Source: Bryopsis sp. KO-2023
Lineage: Eukaryota > Chlorophyta > Ulvophyceae > Bryopsidales > Bryopsidaceae
NCBI GenBank assembly: GCA_030272585.1
Contig: BSYQ01000001.1
Location: 3,596,001-3,660,000, forward strand
DNA length: 64,000 nucleotides
Direction of reading: 5' to 3'
The notes under the pieces were generated by a model. It did not search any database, was not told the DNA's origin, and was given only the letters and a program-made list of their open reading frames with translations. Position 1 is the stretch's first letter. Every line of letters starts with the position of its first letter. Both the position numbers and the translations under genes were made by a program. Of the stretch, positions 20,017 to 30,482 are shown piece by piece.

Positions 20017-23000
20017 ATGAGTGCAGATATCCTCGCACAGCTCACAGCTCTTGAGGTAGGGAGAAGACAGTTGCGTTGGGCGCAACTGGTAGAACGCTCT
20101 GGTTTCCTGAATCCCCAACGCCAGTGTCTTGCGAGTGATGGTTGCTCTGCACCTCCGTACAGGACGAACTGCGAGAACAGATAAGCGCCTCCAAAGCGGA
20201 GGATAGAGCAACATACCAGCAATACTTGAAGGGTCGCCAGCCGGTTTGTCTGCGAAGGTACCGACAAATCGATGGTTTGGTTTGATTTTCTCTTTCCAAA
20301 ACTCGAAAAATGACTCCATGGCCCAATGATCATGCATTGTTTTCAACCCAATCAAAGAAAAACCATGAGTGCTGTAGGGTGGTGTGAATCCTGTGATCAG
20401 CCGAATCTTTGGTTTTAGATATGAGCTGGTGAATGGAGTGAAGGAGCCAGATGCTGCAGAATTGGAGGGATTCCACTTCGCTGAGCATCCGGGGGGCGAT
20501 GGAGAGAAAGAGGGGGATGCAAAGCATGGAATTCCGTCATTCTGGGCTAATGTCCTCAGGAATCAGGTGATTTTTTGGCTGGGCTCCAAATTTCACACTC
20601 CATGCCAAGGGATGTGCATCCTTGCTGTTCTATCTGAGTTGCCCACAGTCAATACTTCTGATGAATAAAAGGTGCTGTAGAGTTTTGATCGGACAAAAAC
20701 CGAGCAGCCCGTTTTACTTCTTTTGATCAGCAATGGATCAGGATGGCATTCGATGGAAATCGGATGGTGATTATATTCAGTGGCTTTGAATTGCAAGGTG
20801 GAAAAAAACTGTTGGAAAGAAAAAATCAGGAAGGTTACTTTGTCGGCCTTCAGGATTTCATCAGCGATTGCATAACCGAAAGAGATCAGGCTGCACTGGA
20901 GTATGTGCAAGACATCCGACTGGTGCAAGCTGCCGGAGAGGGGGGAGTGGAGTTTCATTTTGGGCCGAACCCTTTCTTTTCGAACACCGTCCTGCGCAGG
21001 GTGGTGGGTTGGGATGATTCGGAGGAAGGCTCCGTCCCTGTGGAGGAAGGCACCGACATCCAGTGGAAAGAAGGCCAAAATCTGACGATCAAGGAGTCAG
21101 CCAAGAAAAGCGGGAAGAAGGTAAAAGAAATGTTGTGAGTTTTTGATTCATGCCATTTCTGGGGGGTGCATCGTCCATTTCGACGAGAAGTGGAAAGGAA
21201 AAACATTGTGTTTTGTATTCTGTCGAGGTGGATTGGCCGATCGAACGATTTTTTTCTTGTTTTGTTCTGGTCAGGGTGGTAAGCAGCGTGTCAAACCTTG
21301 CCCCAGTTTCTTTCGTTTCTTTTTCCCAGCTGTGGTGCAATCGAGTTTCGAAGAAGATGAGGAAGGAGAGGTGTGAAGCTCCATCTTCTTTCCGATCGAC
21401 CACCTTTTTCTTTTATATTTTCAGTCACTGCAAAATGAAACAAAACATCCGCATGTCATAACAAGCGATTTTTCGTTCTTCAGAACGTCACACCCGACTA
21501 ATCCGAGTACATCTACTATCGTCACACTTTTTTTCATGCATCACACTTTTTGTTTCATGTTTAACCCTTTCTCTGTCTTTTTAGTTTCTTATGAATTTGA
21601 GTGTGCAGGGGGTGGATGAGCGAGCCCTCCAAAAATTCGATCAAGATGAAGCGATTTTGAAAGTTATCAGAGACCAAGTCATCCCAAAAGCAGTGCATCT
21701 GTATTTGTCCGGATCACTAAAGGTGAGTTTTTTTTTCCAAGCTTCCACTTGGAAATGATGATGTGCAATTCTGAGGAGATCGTTTAAATTTAGGAATCAG
21801 GGGCAGGGCAAGATGTTGGAATGGAAAAAGAAGATGTTTTTTTTTTTTTGATTTTTAGAGTGCAGCTGATGAATCGGAAGAAGAATACGAGGTGGTGAGT
21901 GGGCAAGCCTCTCCAGAAGGTTCCCTGCCACTTCCTGCTAAAAAAGTATTTCATGCTCTGAAGGTGAGTGACATTGAGGGCGGGGAGAGAGGGCTGTGCA
22001 TCATTTTTTTCTTATTTTTTTTGGGGGGGGTCATTTCCTGGCTTTGATCGACTTTTTTTGCAACTTGAGAATTCTAGAAGGGATTTTCTTCTTATTTTCT
22101 TTCGAAACGAAGCTGGCCAAATCCGACATCGACGGAATGGCTCATTTTTGTTCGTTTTCAGATGAATTTTTCCGAATCCATAATCAAGATAATTGCCCCT
22201 GGTCTGTGGATTTCTTTTTCGCTCACCAGCTGCGGCTCCCCCCGTACCAAATATTCTTTCCTTTTTGCACTATATATTTATTTTTTTTTGCCATCTCGAT
22301 GAAACTGATGCAAACGAAGGATCATAGTAGTGGTGTTTTGAAGACTTTTCTGTATCTTTTTTTTTCTGTCTTTTGCAGAAAGGGCAAGCAGAGCTGGATG
22401 CACTGCACGATAAGAATTTATCCAACCTGAAGCGAGCTCACCAGAACAGGATCCAGAAGGTGAAAGAAATGGGGATCAAGAGGAAAGACATTCTCGTAGC
22501 AAGCGATGGATCCAGTAAGATTATCTTGGCCAGGAGCACGACCCTTTGAACACTTTTTTTTTCTCTTCTGGTGAAAAACAAACAAACAATATCTTTGTTG
22601 GTCAATTATCTGTTCGAGGGGGGGAGTGTGTTCTTGTATTTGAAAATGATTGGGTCGATGTCTGTGGATAGGTTTGAAAGCACAGGGGTTTTATTGGCAT
22701 GCGCTGCGGGCTGTCTCTCTGGGACCGGTGGCTTTGCATGGACGCGATGAAAAAGCTCTGGCGTTTCTGTGCGATATTCGATACGACTTGGCGCTGGTCG
22801 GGGGCGATGAGGAAGGCTTCAGGGAAACCTGTGAGTGTCGATCGATGTATTGGCTGCTCCCAGCCATCAGCGTTTTTTTTTTCTTTTTTGAATGTATCTT
22901 CCGAGAATCATCCTTCGACTGTGGATTCCAAGAAAATTCAGGTTTTTAGGGGGTTTTTAACTCTGCTGTTTTTGTTAGAAAAAAACAAAATTCAAAATTC

Positions 23001-24399
23001 CCTTCCCCAAAAAATTTTGTTACACCGCAATCCTCATAAGAACAAATGATCGAGGAAAAAACAAAACAAAAAAAAACGATTCTCAAGCAAGCATCGACTT
23101 TTTCCAGTGATTTCAGTTTTGTTTTCTTTAAGGGGGGGAGGTAGAATATTCTGATTTGGCGTCGTGAAACGATGAGTTTTATCTATTTTATTTTTATTTT
23201 CCAGATGAGTTTGATTTCCTCCCCAACCCATACTTCAGCAACGAAGTGCTGAAACGGGAGTTTGAATTCAAGGGAAGCATCCTGTCCAGTAATACAGCCA
23301 GACTGGTGTCTAGCGAAATCACAAGTATCGACTGGAAACCGGGCATGGACCTGACCGTCAAAATTTCTCCAACAAAATCTGGATCCTCGCAAGGGTCGGG
23401 GAAGCCAGCAGCGACCTTTTTTGGGCTGTTCAAAAAAGGTAACAGCAGGTCGCACAAGAAGGTGGAATCACCATTTCCTCGTTTCAATCGATTGCTGTGG
23501 AAGATGGTCGAATGGTCCTTTTCAACGGCAGAAAACTCAGACATTCGATTTCGTAAGTTGGAAAAGTGGGGTTACTGGAAAGGCGAGATGAAGGAAGGGA
23601 TGAGGGTTTAAGCAACGAACCAAGCTGTTTCAACACCAGAAGATAGCAGCACCATCAGTGAATTGTAGCTTCTTTACTGTGTAATGGAAGGAGGGTGTTG
23701 CGTTTCTTGTTTCAGGTAGCGCACGCTTCACTTTCAACATCGTGGGGGATAGCAGGGACGCTGGAAAAGAAGCAGAAGAACTGGAGGTGGAATTTTTCCA
23801 GCAGATCAGGGATGAAGTGGTGGTCAGCCCAGCGGCTTTGTATTCCGAAATGGATGCCCTCGAGGAAGAAGGGAGCGAATTTGGCTCCGAAGCCAGCGAC
23901 CCACAAGAGGTAAACACCAAATTCTCCTAAACAAATTTTCAACAAATCGAATTCAAACGCAATGTTTTCTTTTCCTATGATCGAAGATACAAAAAAAAGA
24001 AAAAAAGATACCATCCCCTCAACTCACCATAAGCCACGAGTGCATCTCTTTTCCTGCCTCGTTCTTTTCCTATGATCGAAGTTGAGTTGTTTCCGATTTC
24101 ATTTGCTTGGGTTGGGAAAAAAACAAAAAAAATAATAAATTATTGAATCTGTATAGCATATGTGACCCGACCAATAAGAAAACATATGTGGATATTTGAC
24201 ACAGTACATAATTTTCGAATGCATGTAGATGGAGAAGCAAAAGGCTCAGCTGCGAGGCCCAGCCATGCAGATTCGCAGAGGATGGACAAACAGCATTCGA
24301 TGCACCACCACGAACACTATCATCGCAGTTTTAGCCCTGTTGGTTTTCGCGGAGGTTTTCATGTTTTGGGAGCAAATCAGTGAGGCAATGGAGGGCTAA
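20017..24399 (+). CDS. Tandem nucleosome-assembly-protein (NAP) domains with C-terminal membrane anchor (623 aa)
   Basis: Proposed exons: 20017-20055, 20163-20257, 20419-20566, 20854-21120, 21275-21370, 21609-21722, 21859-21963, 22379-22514, 22672-22830, 23205-23552, 23716-23909, 24229-24399. All phases agree. The first NAP domain (about 1-265) has the dimerisation helix, YELVNGVKEP, GIPSFWANVLRNQ, ALEYVQDIRLVQ, FHFGPNPFFSNTVL, GTDIQWKEGQNLTIK and CPSFFRFF. The second (about 300-545) repeats the series as FYWHALRAVSLGPV, ALAFLCDIRYDL, FDFLPNPYFSNEVLKREF and IDWKPGMDLTVK. NAP proteins bind H2A-H2B and act as histone chaperones, normally as dimers with one domain per chain. The last exon adds a basic stretch and one hydrophobic helix (IIAVLALLVFAEVFMFW) nine residues before the stop, a tail-anchor layout. 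Exon 10 could instead end at 23438. Fusion in one gene is supported by uninterrupted frame. Confidence 0.8.
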
Positions 24400-26451
24400 A
24401 GTCATTCTTGTGATCCCAGCTGAGGTGCTCAGTCAGACTTCTGGGAATGAGGTTCGGGAGGGGCCCCGGGGGGAAAGGGGGGGGGGGGGGTGTTCAGGTT
24501 TTACATGGTGTGTATTTGAAATAAGGATTTTTCGAGATCTGAGATTTGGGAACTGAAGTATTGTTTGGAGTTCATTGGAATGGGAGGGGTGTGTTTTTGT
24601 TTTTGTTTTGATCAAATAAGCCAATCTGTGGATTAGATTGGGAGAAATGTTCGGAGTGCTTCTTGGAACGTCGATGAGATGAAAATGAATGTGACCTATC
24701 TATGTCAAATTCAAGGTTTGAGACTGTGGGCTAGTACAAGGATGGGTTGTCGAGAGTGGAGTGAATCAATTTGACCAATAATCTACTCTTCCTTTGCACA
24801 TAGCATGAGTCATCTCACCTTCAGGTTTGGTTGTGATTGACCAAAATTTGATCGCCTCGATTTAACCCAAAGTCCGTGATGAGATCGGCAAAGAGGCCAC
24901 ATTGCCTTGTAGGTTCTTGTACAAGGGCCGACTGTTTGCACCACATTGGTTGTCCTGCTTCTGTTCTCTTTTTTTTTCCCGTCCTTTTTGGCTGCTTAAG
25001 AGAGGGATGATGGTGTTGGTAAGGTAATAATTGGTCAAATACTGTAGGGTCAGTCACCCAAAACAGCACCAGCCCCACAGCAGCAGAGAATAAAACACTG
25101 GCATGGTTGGCAGTCTTTTTTCTCTGAGAATCCCCAGACTAGGACTTTCAGTTGGGCAACCCTGTTGAATGAAAATATCCACCACTACAAAACACAGGAA
25201 AGAGAGACCACCACAGAAGGAACATGAACATGAAATATGGAAAAGAGAAGCAGATTATAGGACTATTTGAACAACTGCTGCTCACTCACAACTAACCACA
25301 ACCTGAAGGTGAGGTCAAGTGGTTTGCAAAATAACACAAAAAGGATGGCCAAATGAGGCCCCTTTTGCTGTGTTGTTTGTAGAGCACCAAGGTCAAAGAA
25401 AGAAAAAAAATTGGCGGCTGAGCAACAATTTTAAGGAGACCCTGCCACATGTCAATTTTTAACCAGTTCAAGTTGCAGAACAAAACGTGTGGGGGGGGGG
25501 GGAGGTGACAGAATACCAAAGTCAGAATTCAGGCCGTTTCATAAAGAAAGAAAGGGCATTTGCAAGCCATGGTACAGTCACACCATCACATTTGAGTAGA
25601 TCGCATAATATCCTCAATTACATTCAATTCATAAGAGATATTCACACAGAAAAAGTATGTTTTACTTTTAATCTCCCCAATTTTACATCAACATTGATTT
25701 GATCTTGAGTGTAAGCCAGCATGGAGTCGAACCATGTATTCGCCGCCCAATATGGACACTGGCTGATAAATGAGGAATGCAAGATCACCACCATAAAATC
25801 CACCCCGCCATGTTGCACTTGAACGAGAGAGTAAAACACTAGGACTGCACATCACTGTTTTGTCGCAGATGAGAAACATGCTGAAAATTGGATATCACAA
25901 GTTCAGGAATGGGGTACTGGCTTTTGAGTTGAGAACATACCATTTTTGAAGATGATTTTTCCACTTGGATCCTCTGCCACCTTTAGAATTCTCATCAAAT
26001 AAGACGAAGCTTCCTTGAAAACGTCCTTTTTTTTGTTTCATGGGAAATAACACAAGCATGCACTTGAAGCAGCCAATGTCAAGAATGGGATTCCTAACAC
26101 AGGTAAAAACAATGTTGCTGAGGAGTTGAAAAGCATTTGCGGGTTGCATGGTACATGAAGTTTTAGCTTTGGAGTGATCTTCGAAAAAAAAGCATCACTT
26201 TGATTGACTGCACTCCCTAGGAAAACTGACGATCGGTCGCTCAAAACATTTTCTGTGCAAAACGACTCAACAGCCATTTCACTTCTCTCTCTAAGAAAGA
26301 GACCACAAGTATCGAACTCCTTTCCAGTATGACGATCGAATCTGGCTGCATTGAATGACTACATCTAAGATTCGCTTGGCTGGATCTAGGCACACATGCG
26401 AAGTAAAGCATCACCTTTGCAAGACATGTTAGCTTTGAACAAGAAAACTGG

Positions 26452-26482
<31 letters not shown>

Positions 26483-27398
26483 CAAGTAACCTCGATTCCT
26501 TCAGATATCGACCAGCGTTTTGAGCTCACCAGAAGCCCCCAGGCCACGATGCACTTTAAAAAAACATATATAACAATGTTTTGGTGATATTCCCTGCCAA
26601 CAGGAAGGTACTTGGGATGACCAAATTTGCAGATCTTTTTTTGGCACAAATTTTTGTGTCCAGTTGAAAGAGAGCAGTTGATCCACCAATCCAAACAAAA
26701 CTTTGAAAATAACTCATCCCTTTTTTGGAGTCCATTTTTAAAAGACCTTGTCAAGGTGTCTGACCTGACCTATTGCTGCAAACTCATTGCTGCTGATGTA
26801 ATTGACTCGTTGAATTGGAAGCATGTTGAACCTTGGCAGAAAGTTTGATTTTGAAGAGAGATGTTCAGATCTTACTTGAATGCCCCCCTTCCCCAGATGT
26901 TCTTTTCGAACAAACATTGCCCCTCCTTGAATGCATGCTGCAGAAGTCCCTGGAACGATTGCTCCAATGCAAGTCGAAAAAAGTTGAAAGATCCCCCTGA
27001 TTGAGGAATCTGCACTGTCCATAAATACTTGAAAGGTGAAAACTTGAAATACTCCTGATGACTTGAAGGTGAATCACGTGTTGCAAAATGAACTTGAAAC
27101 TGGTTGAAAACTGCAGGTGGTCACCCGAACTGCATTTTTGAAAAATGCATAAGCAAATGAAAGTATTCATTGAAAAACCTCAATGAATGTACGACCCTTG
27201 AGGGTCGAAACTGAAGTTGAGAAAGAAGAAAACATGTTGAATAAATTGAAATTGAAATGCAGGTTGAATGAAACGATGGTTGAAAAAGAAAAACTTGCAG
27301 AATGCTGGTTGAATAAAACGTTGAAGAATGATGGTTGAAAAGTTATGCATGCAATGAGCAATGCTCATCCAGAAACCACAGTTGATGGGGTCTCATAC
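24400..27398. other. Largely non-coding; possible degenerate minus-strand exons
   Basis: No gene can be assembled. Weak minus-strand candidates that look more protein-like than their surroundings are about 26880-27010 (ending at a GTAAGA donor), 25690-25860, and 24830-24950 (with ALVQEPTRQCGLFADL, faintly like a cysteine-protease start). They may be an old gene or pseudogene. Also present are G-runs at 24479-24491 and 25490-25503, A28 at 26453-26481 and a TTGAA-rich zone at 26830-27340. Confidence 0.4.
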
Positions 27399-28348
27399 TC
27401 ACACCTCCCTTGTCTCCTCCATCCTCTTGCTCGTCCCGCCCGCTTTCTTCCTGATGCTGCTGAGATATTCATCCAAAGCCGTCCTCCTCTCGGTGTCAGC
27501 ATTTTCTTTGGCCATGAACCTTTCCTCCTGCCTTTTCTTCATCTCCCTGACCTCCTGCTGGATGTCCTTCACTTTTCTGTCCCTGTTCTCCCTGTTTTCG
27601 GTAATGTCTTCATTTTTGCTGGCTTCCATCCTTTCTTGCTCCCTCAAGTCTGTCCCGCCCATTTCCTTCTTTTCCTTCACGTCCCTCATGATCTCCTCCC
27701 ATGTCCTCACCTTGAATGGAGTGCCAAAGTTTTCCCTGTGACTGCTCCTGTCCTCGCCCACCCTGCTCGTCCCGCCCGCTTTCTTTCTGATGCTGCTGAG
27801 GTATTCCTCCAAAGCTGTCCTCCTCTCCATGTCTGCATTTTCTTTGGCCATGAACCTTTCCTCCTGCCTTCTTTTCATCTCCTTGACTTCCTCCTGGATA
27901 TTCTTCACTTTTCCATCCCTGGTCTCCCTGTTCTCGGTAATGTCTTCATTCTCGCTGGCCACCATCCTTTCTTGCACCCCCAATGTCCCAACCAGTTCCT
28001 TCTTTTCCTTGACCTCCCTCATGATCTCCTCCCAAGTCTTCACCTTCACTGGAGTGTCCACATTTTCCCTGTGACTGCTCCTCTCCTCGCCCGCTTTCTT
28101 TCTGATGCTGCTGAGGTATTCCTCCAAAGCTGTCCTCCTCTCGGTGTCTGCATTTTGATGAGGGTATGTTCATACCGTCGAGACCTGCAATTGAAAGAGA
28201 GAGCACCGAAAACACAGAAATTTCTATCCCAAGAACCAAGAATTTCTTTGGCCATGAACCTTTCCTCCTGCCTTCTCTTCATCTCCCTGACCTCCTCCTG
28301 GATATCCTTCACTTCTCCATCCCCGCTCTCCCTGTTCTCGGTAATGTC
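27399..28348 (-). repeat. Three tandem copies of a 315-336 bp coding unit
   Basis: Units begin at GACATTACC, at 28348, 27944 and 27608 on the minus strand. The first carries the 89-base intron, and the third is cut short by the stop at 27399. Encoded copies differ by scattered substitutions and a few small indels, so the duplication is not very recent. Confidence 0.8.
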
Positions 28349-29431
28349 CGCCACAACCACATCTTCCACAGCAGCCAGTTTTTCTTCCACTTCCTCTGCA
28401 TCCTTTTTCTCCACCAAAGCATCCTCCACAGCAGCCAAGTTTTCTTCCACTTCTTCAGAATCCTCTTCCTCCACCGCCATATCTTCCACAGCAGCCAGTT
28501 TTTCCACTTCCTCTGCATCTTTTTCCTCCACCAAAGCATCCTCCACAGCAGCCAAGTTTTCTTCCACTTCTTCAGAATCCTTTTCCTCCTCCAAAACGTC
28601 CTCTGCAGCAGCCAGTTTTTCTTCCACTTCCTCTGCATCCTCTTCCTCCACCAAAATATCCTTCACAGCAGCCAAGTTTTCTTCCACTTCCTCTGCATCC
28701 TCTTCCTCCACCACCATATCTTCCACTGCAGCCTGATTTTTTTCCACATCCTCTGCATTCTCTTCCTCCACTACATCCTCCACAGCAGCCAGTTTTTTTT
28801 CCTCTTCAGCATCTTCTTCCTCCACCAAAATATCCTCAACAGCAGCCAGTTTTTCTTCAGCTTCCTCACGACCCACCTTCTCGAAGGCAAGTTCCTCCTC
28901 TTTTTTTTCCAATTCTTTTTTCATGTCTTCCAAATCTGCCCTTGCTGACCTGAGCTTCCTCCTGGTTTCCACCAACTCTGCCTTCACAACACCCAATTCC
29001 TTTTTTGCTTTCGCGGTATTTTTTTCCTCTTTTTTCAAATCCGCTGCCACTTTTTCCCTCTCCTCCACCTCTTTCGAAATTCTGATCGTCTTCCGCTGCA
29101 AGCAAGTTGTTGCTGCCTTCATTTGAACTCTTCTCTTTCTTTTTTCTTGCTGTCTCTCGCGTTCCACCATACCCAAGCCCGTCGTCGTCAAGTACAGCCA
29201 CCAAACCAACACAAATACCAACCCGACCAAGGCCAAAAAAAGGAAGGGAAGCATGCTGTCGCAGTCATTCGCCAAGATTGTGGTCCGCTCAACGCCTCCG
29301 CCTGTCACCGCCTGAATATTCTTCGTGGAAGTCATAACATCTGGTAAAAAATACGTCAAACTGTTCTTCGCCAAGTTCGTAAGTGCATAAGTCGCCATTT
29401 TTTTCGCCGGAAGTATCAGTGTTGTTATCAT
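27399..29431 (-). CDS. Membrane-anchored coiled-coil protein with nested tandem repeats (about 647 aa)
   Basis: Two exons: 29431-28237 and 28147-27399, joined through GAAATTCTTG/ACACC. After a short N-terminus there is one hydrophobic segment (MLPFLFLALVGLVFVLVWWLY), then a Lys/Glu coiled coil. Nine units of about 20 residues follow, each like LAAVEDxxVEEEDAEEVEE (28340-28860). The C-terminus has three copies, the last truncated, of a 105-112 residue unit containing EMKRRQEERFMAKE and ALEEYLSSIRKKAG. A type II anchored, rod-like scaffold is the most economical reading, with no enzyme motif. The start is uncertain: the frame is open upstream through the minisatellite to 29785; I chose the first ATG after that repeat (29431), with 29398 and one at the membrane segment as alternatives. 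Confidence 0.65.
28148..28236 (-). other. 89-nt intron located inside one tandem repeat copy
   Basis: Copies 2 and 3 of the large repeat run straight through GCCAAAGAAAATGCAGAC (copy 3 reads GCTGAC at its end). Copy 1 has exactly 89 extra bases between GAAA and ATGCAG. A GT donor (28236-28235) and an AG acceptor formed by the repeat's own ATGCAG remove exactly 89 bases and restore the frame. The insert is bordered by AAA on both sides (minus strand). Confidence 0.7.
28340..28860 (-). repeat. Nine tandem acidic repeats of about 60 bp
   Basis: Each unit encodes roughly LAAVEDxxVEEEDAEEVEE, with A/V/L at the helical core positions and otherwise Glu/Asp. Units vary from 57 to 60 bases, always in frame. 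It forms the middle of the coiled-coil gene. Confidence 0.8.
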
Positions 29432-29433
29432 TG

Positions 29434-29625
29434 TATTCGCCTCGCTGGTGTTCGCCTTTGTCGGTAGTGTTCGCCTCGCTGGTGTTCGCCTTTGCCGCTG
29501 GTGTTCGCCTCGCTGGTGTTCGCCTCGCTGGTGTTCGGATGTTCGCCGTGCTCGCTGGTGTTCGCCTTCGCTGATGTTCGCCTCGCTGATGTTCGCCGTG
29601 TTCGCCGTTGCTTCGCTCGCTTGTG
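29434..29625. repeat. Minisatellite with 15-bp core GTTCGCCTCGCTGGT
   Basis: About a dozen perfect and imperfect units occur in this stretch. The 15-base period is five codons and none of the frames on the minus strand meets a stop, giving ANTSE, RRTPA or GEHQR pentapeptide arrays. It lies just upstream of the chosen start of the coiled-coil gene, in its leader or N-terminal coding part. Confidence 0.8.
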
Positions 29626-30482
29626 TTGTGCTCCGTGAAATTTTTGCAAGGGTTCGCCAAGAGATTTTGTTTGCGTGTGAGAAAAACGAGAAGTGTGGAA
29701 CGATTAGGTGCACGAATCGTACGACACTGTCGTACATTCCAGTCTGACATGACAGAATCTGTTTCTGTAAAATACGTAAACTCACAAAAGGGGGATCATT
29801 TGCAATAAATCTGGAGCAAAGAATTCTTTGCTCAGAAAATCGCCTTCACATTCCTTCCGTTGCCACAGGTATATTTAATTTGCCGAAGATAAGAATTGTC
29901 TGTGCCACCATTTTCCTTTTTAGCTTGCAATGCACTCTTTCTCTCCTTGGTAAAAATAAGTTGGGGGAGGAGGTACTCATCTTGTGGGAGGGATGCCACA
30001 AGATATATATATATGTTTAACTGAACAGGTTGAATAGGTTGAACTTCCTGTGCAACATATTGCTGGAGGCTTAAGCCGGCTGCTTCATTTACTTTCAGCT
30101 TACGTAAAAAGAGAATTAACTTTTTAACACTGTTTTTGGAGAGATTGCTTTGGCCAGTGGTGCCAGTGGCAAGCAGATGCCTGTATGTTTGGGTGTTCAC
30201 AATTAAAACGCAAAAAAACAACTGCTCACAGACAAATCAACTTGTTTTACATCACTACATATCCCTACAGCCACCACCCATGTTTTATTAATGAAAATGA
30301 AAATGTGGTGCTTTTTTCCCTTTGATTTCGTTTTTTTCCCCCTCCTTATGCATGCAGCAGATGTATGAAAACCCCACAGCAATCCCAAACATAAAAAGCA
30401 ACGCAGAAAGCAGACCCCAGTATGTAACAAAAGAATTATGTCTTGAAAATCCCTCCCCATCCCCCTAAATTTATTTCCCCAC
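29626..30482. other. Non-coding spacer between two minus-strand genes
   Basis: It contains an (AT) run near 30003-30015 and A/T runs. It should hold the 3' end of the synthetase transcript and the promoter of the coiled-coil gene; I see no clear gene in it. Confidence 0.6.

Noticed and set aside
27345..28948. Long plus-strand open frames opposite the coiled-coil gene
   Set aside because: They are antisense shadows of the Glu/Lys-rich repeats on the minus strand, which give Ser/Phe/Leu strings on the other strand.
29434..29625. Possible CRISPR-like array
   Set aside because: Units are contiguous 15-bp tandem repeats without spacers in a eukaryotic gene region; it is a minisatellite.
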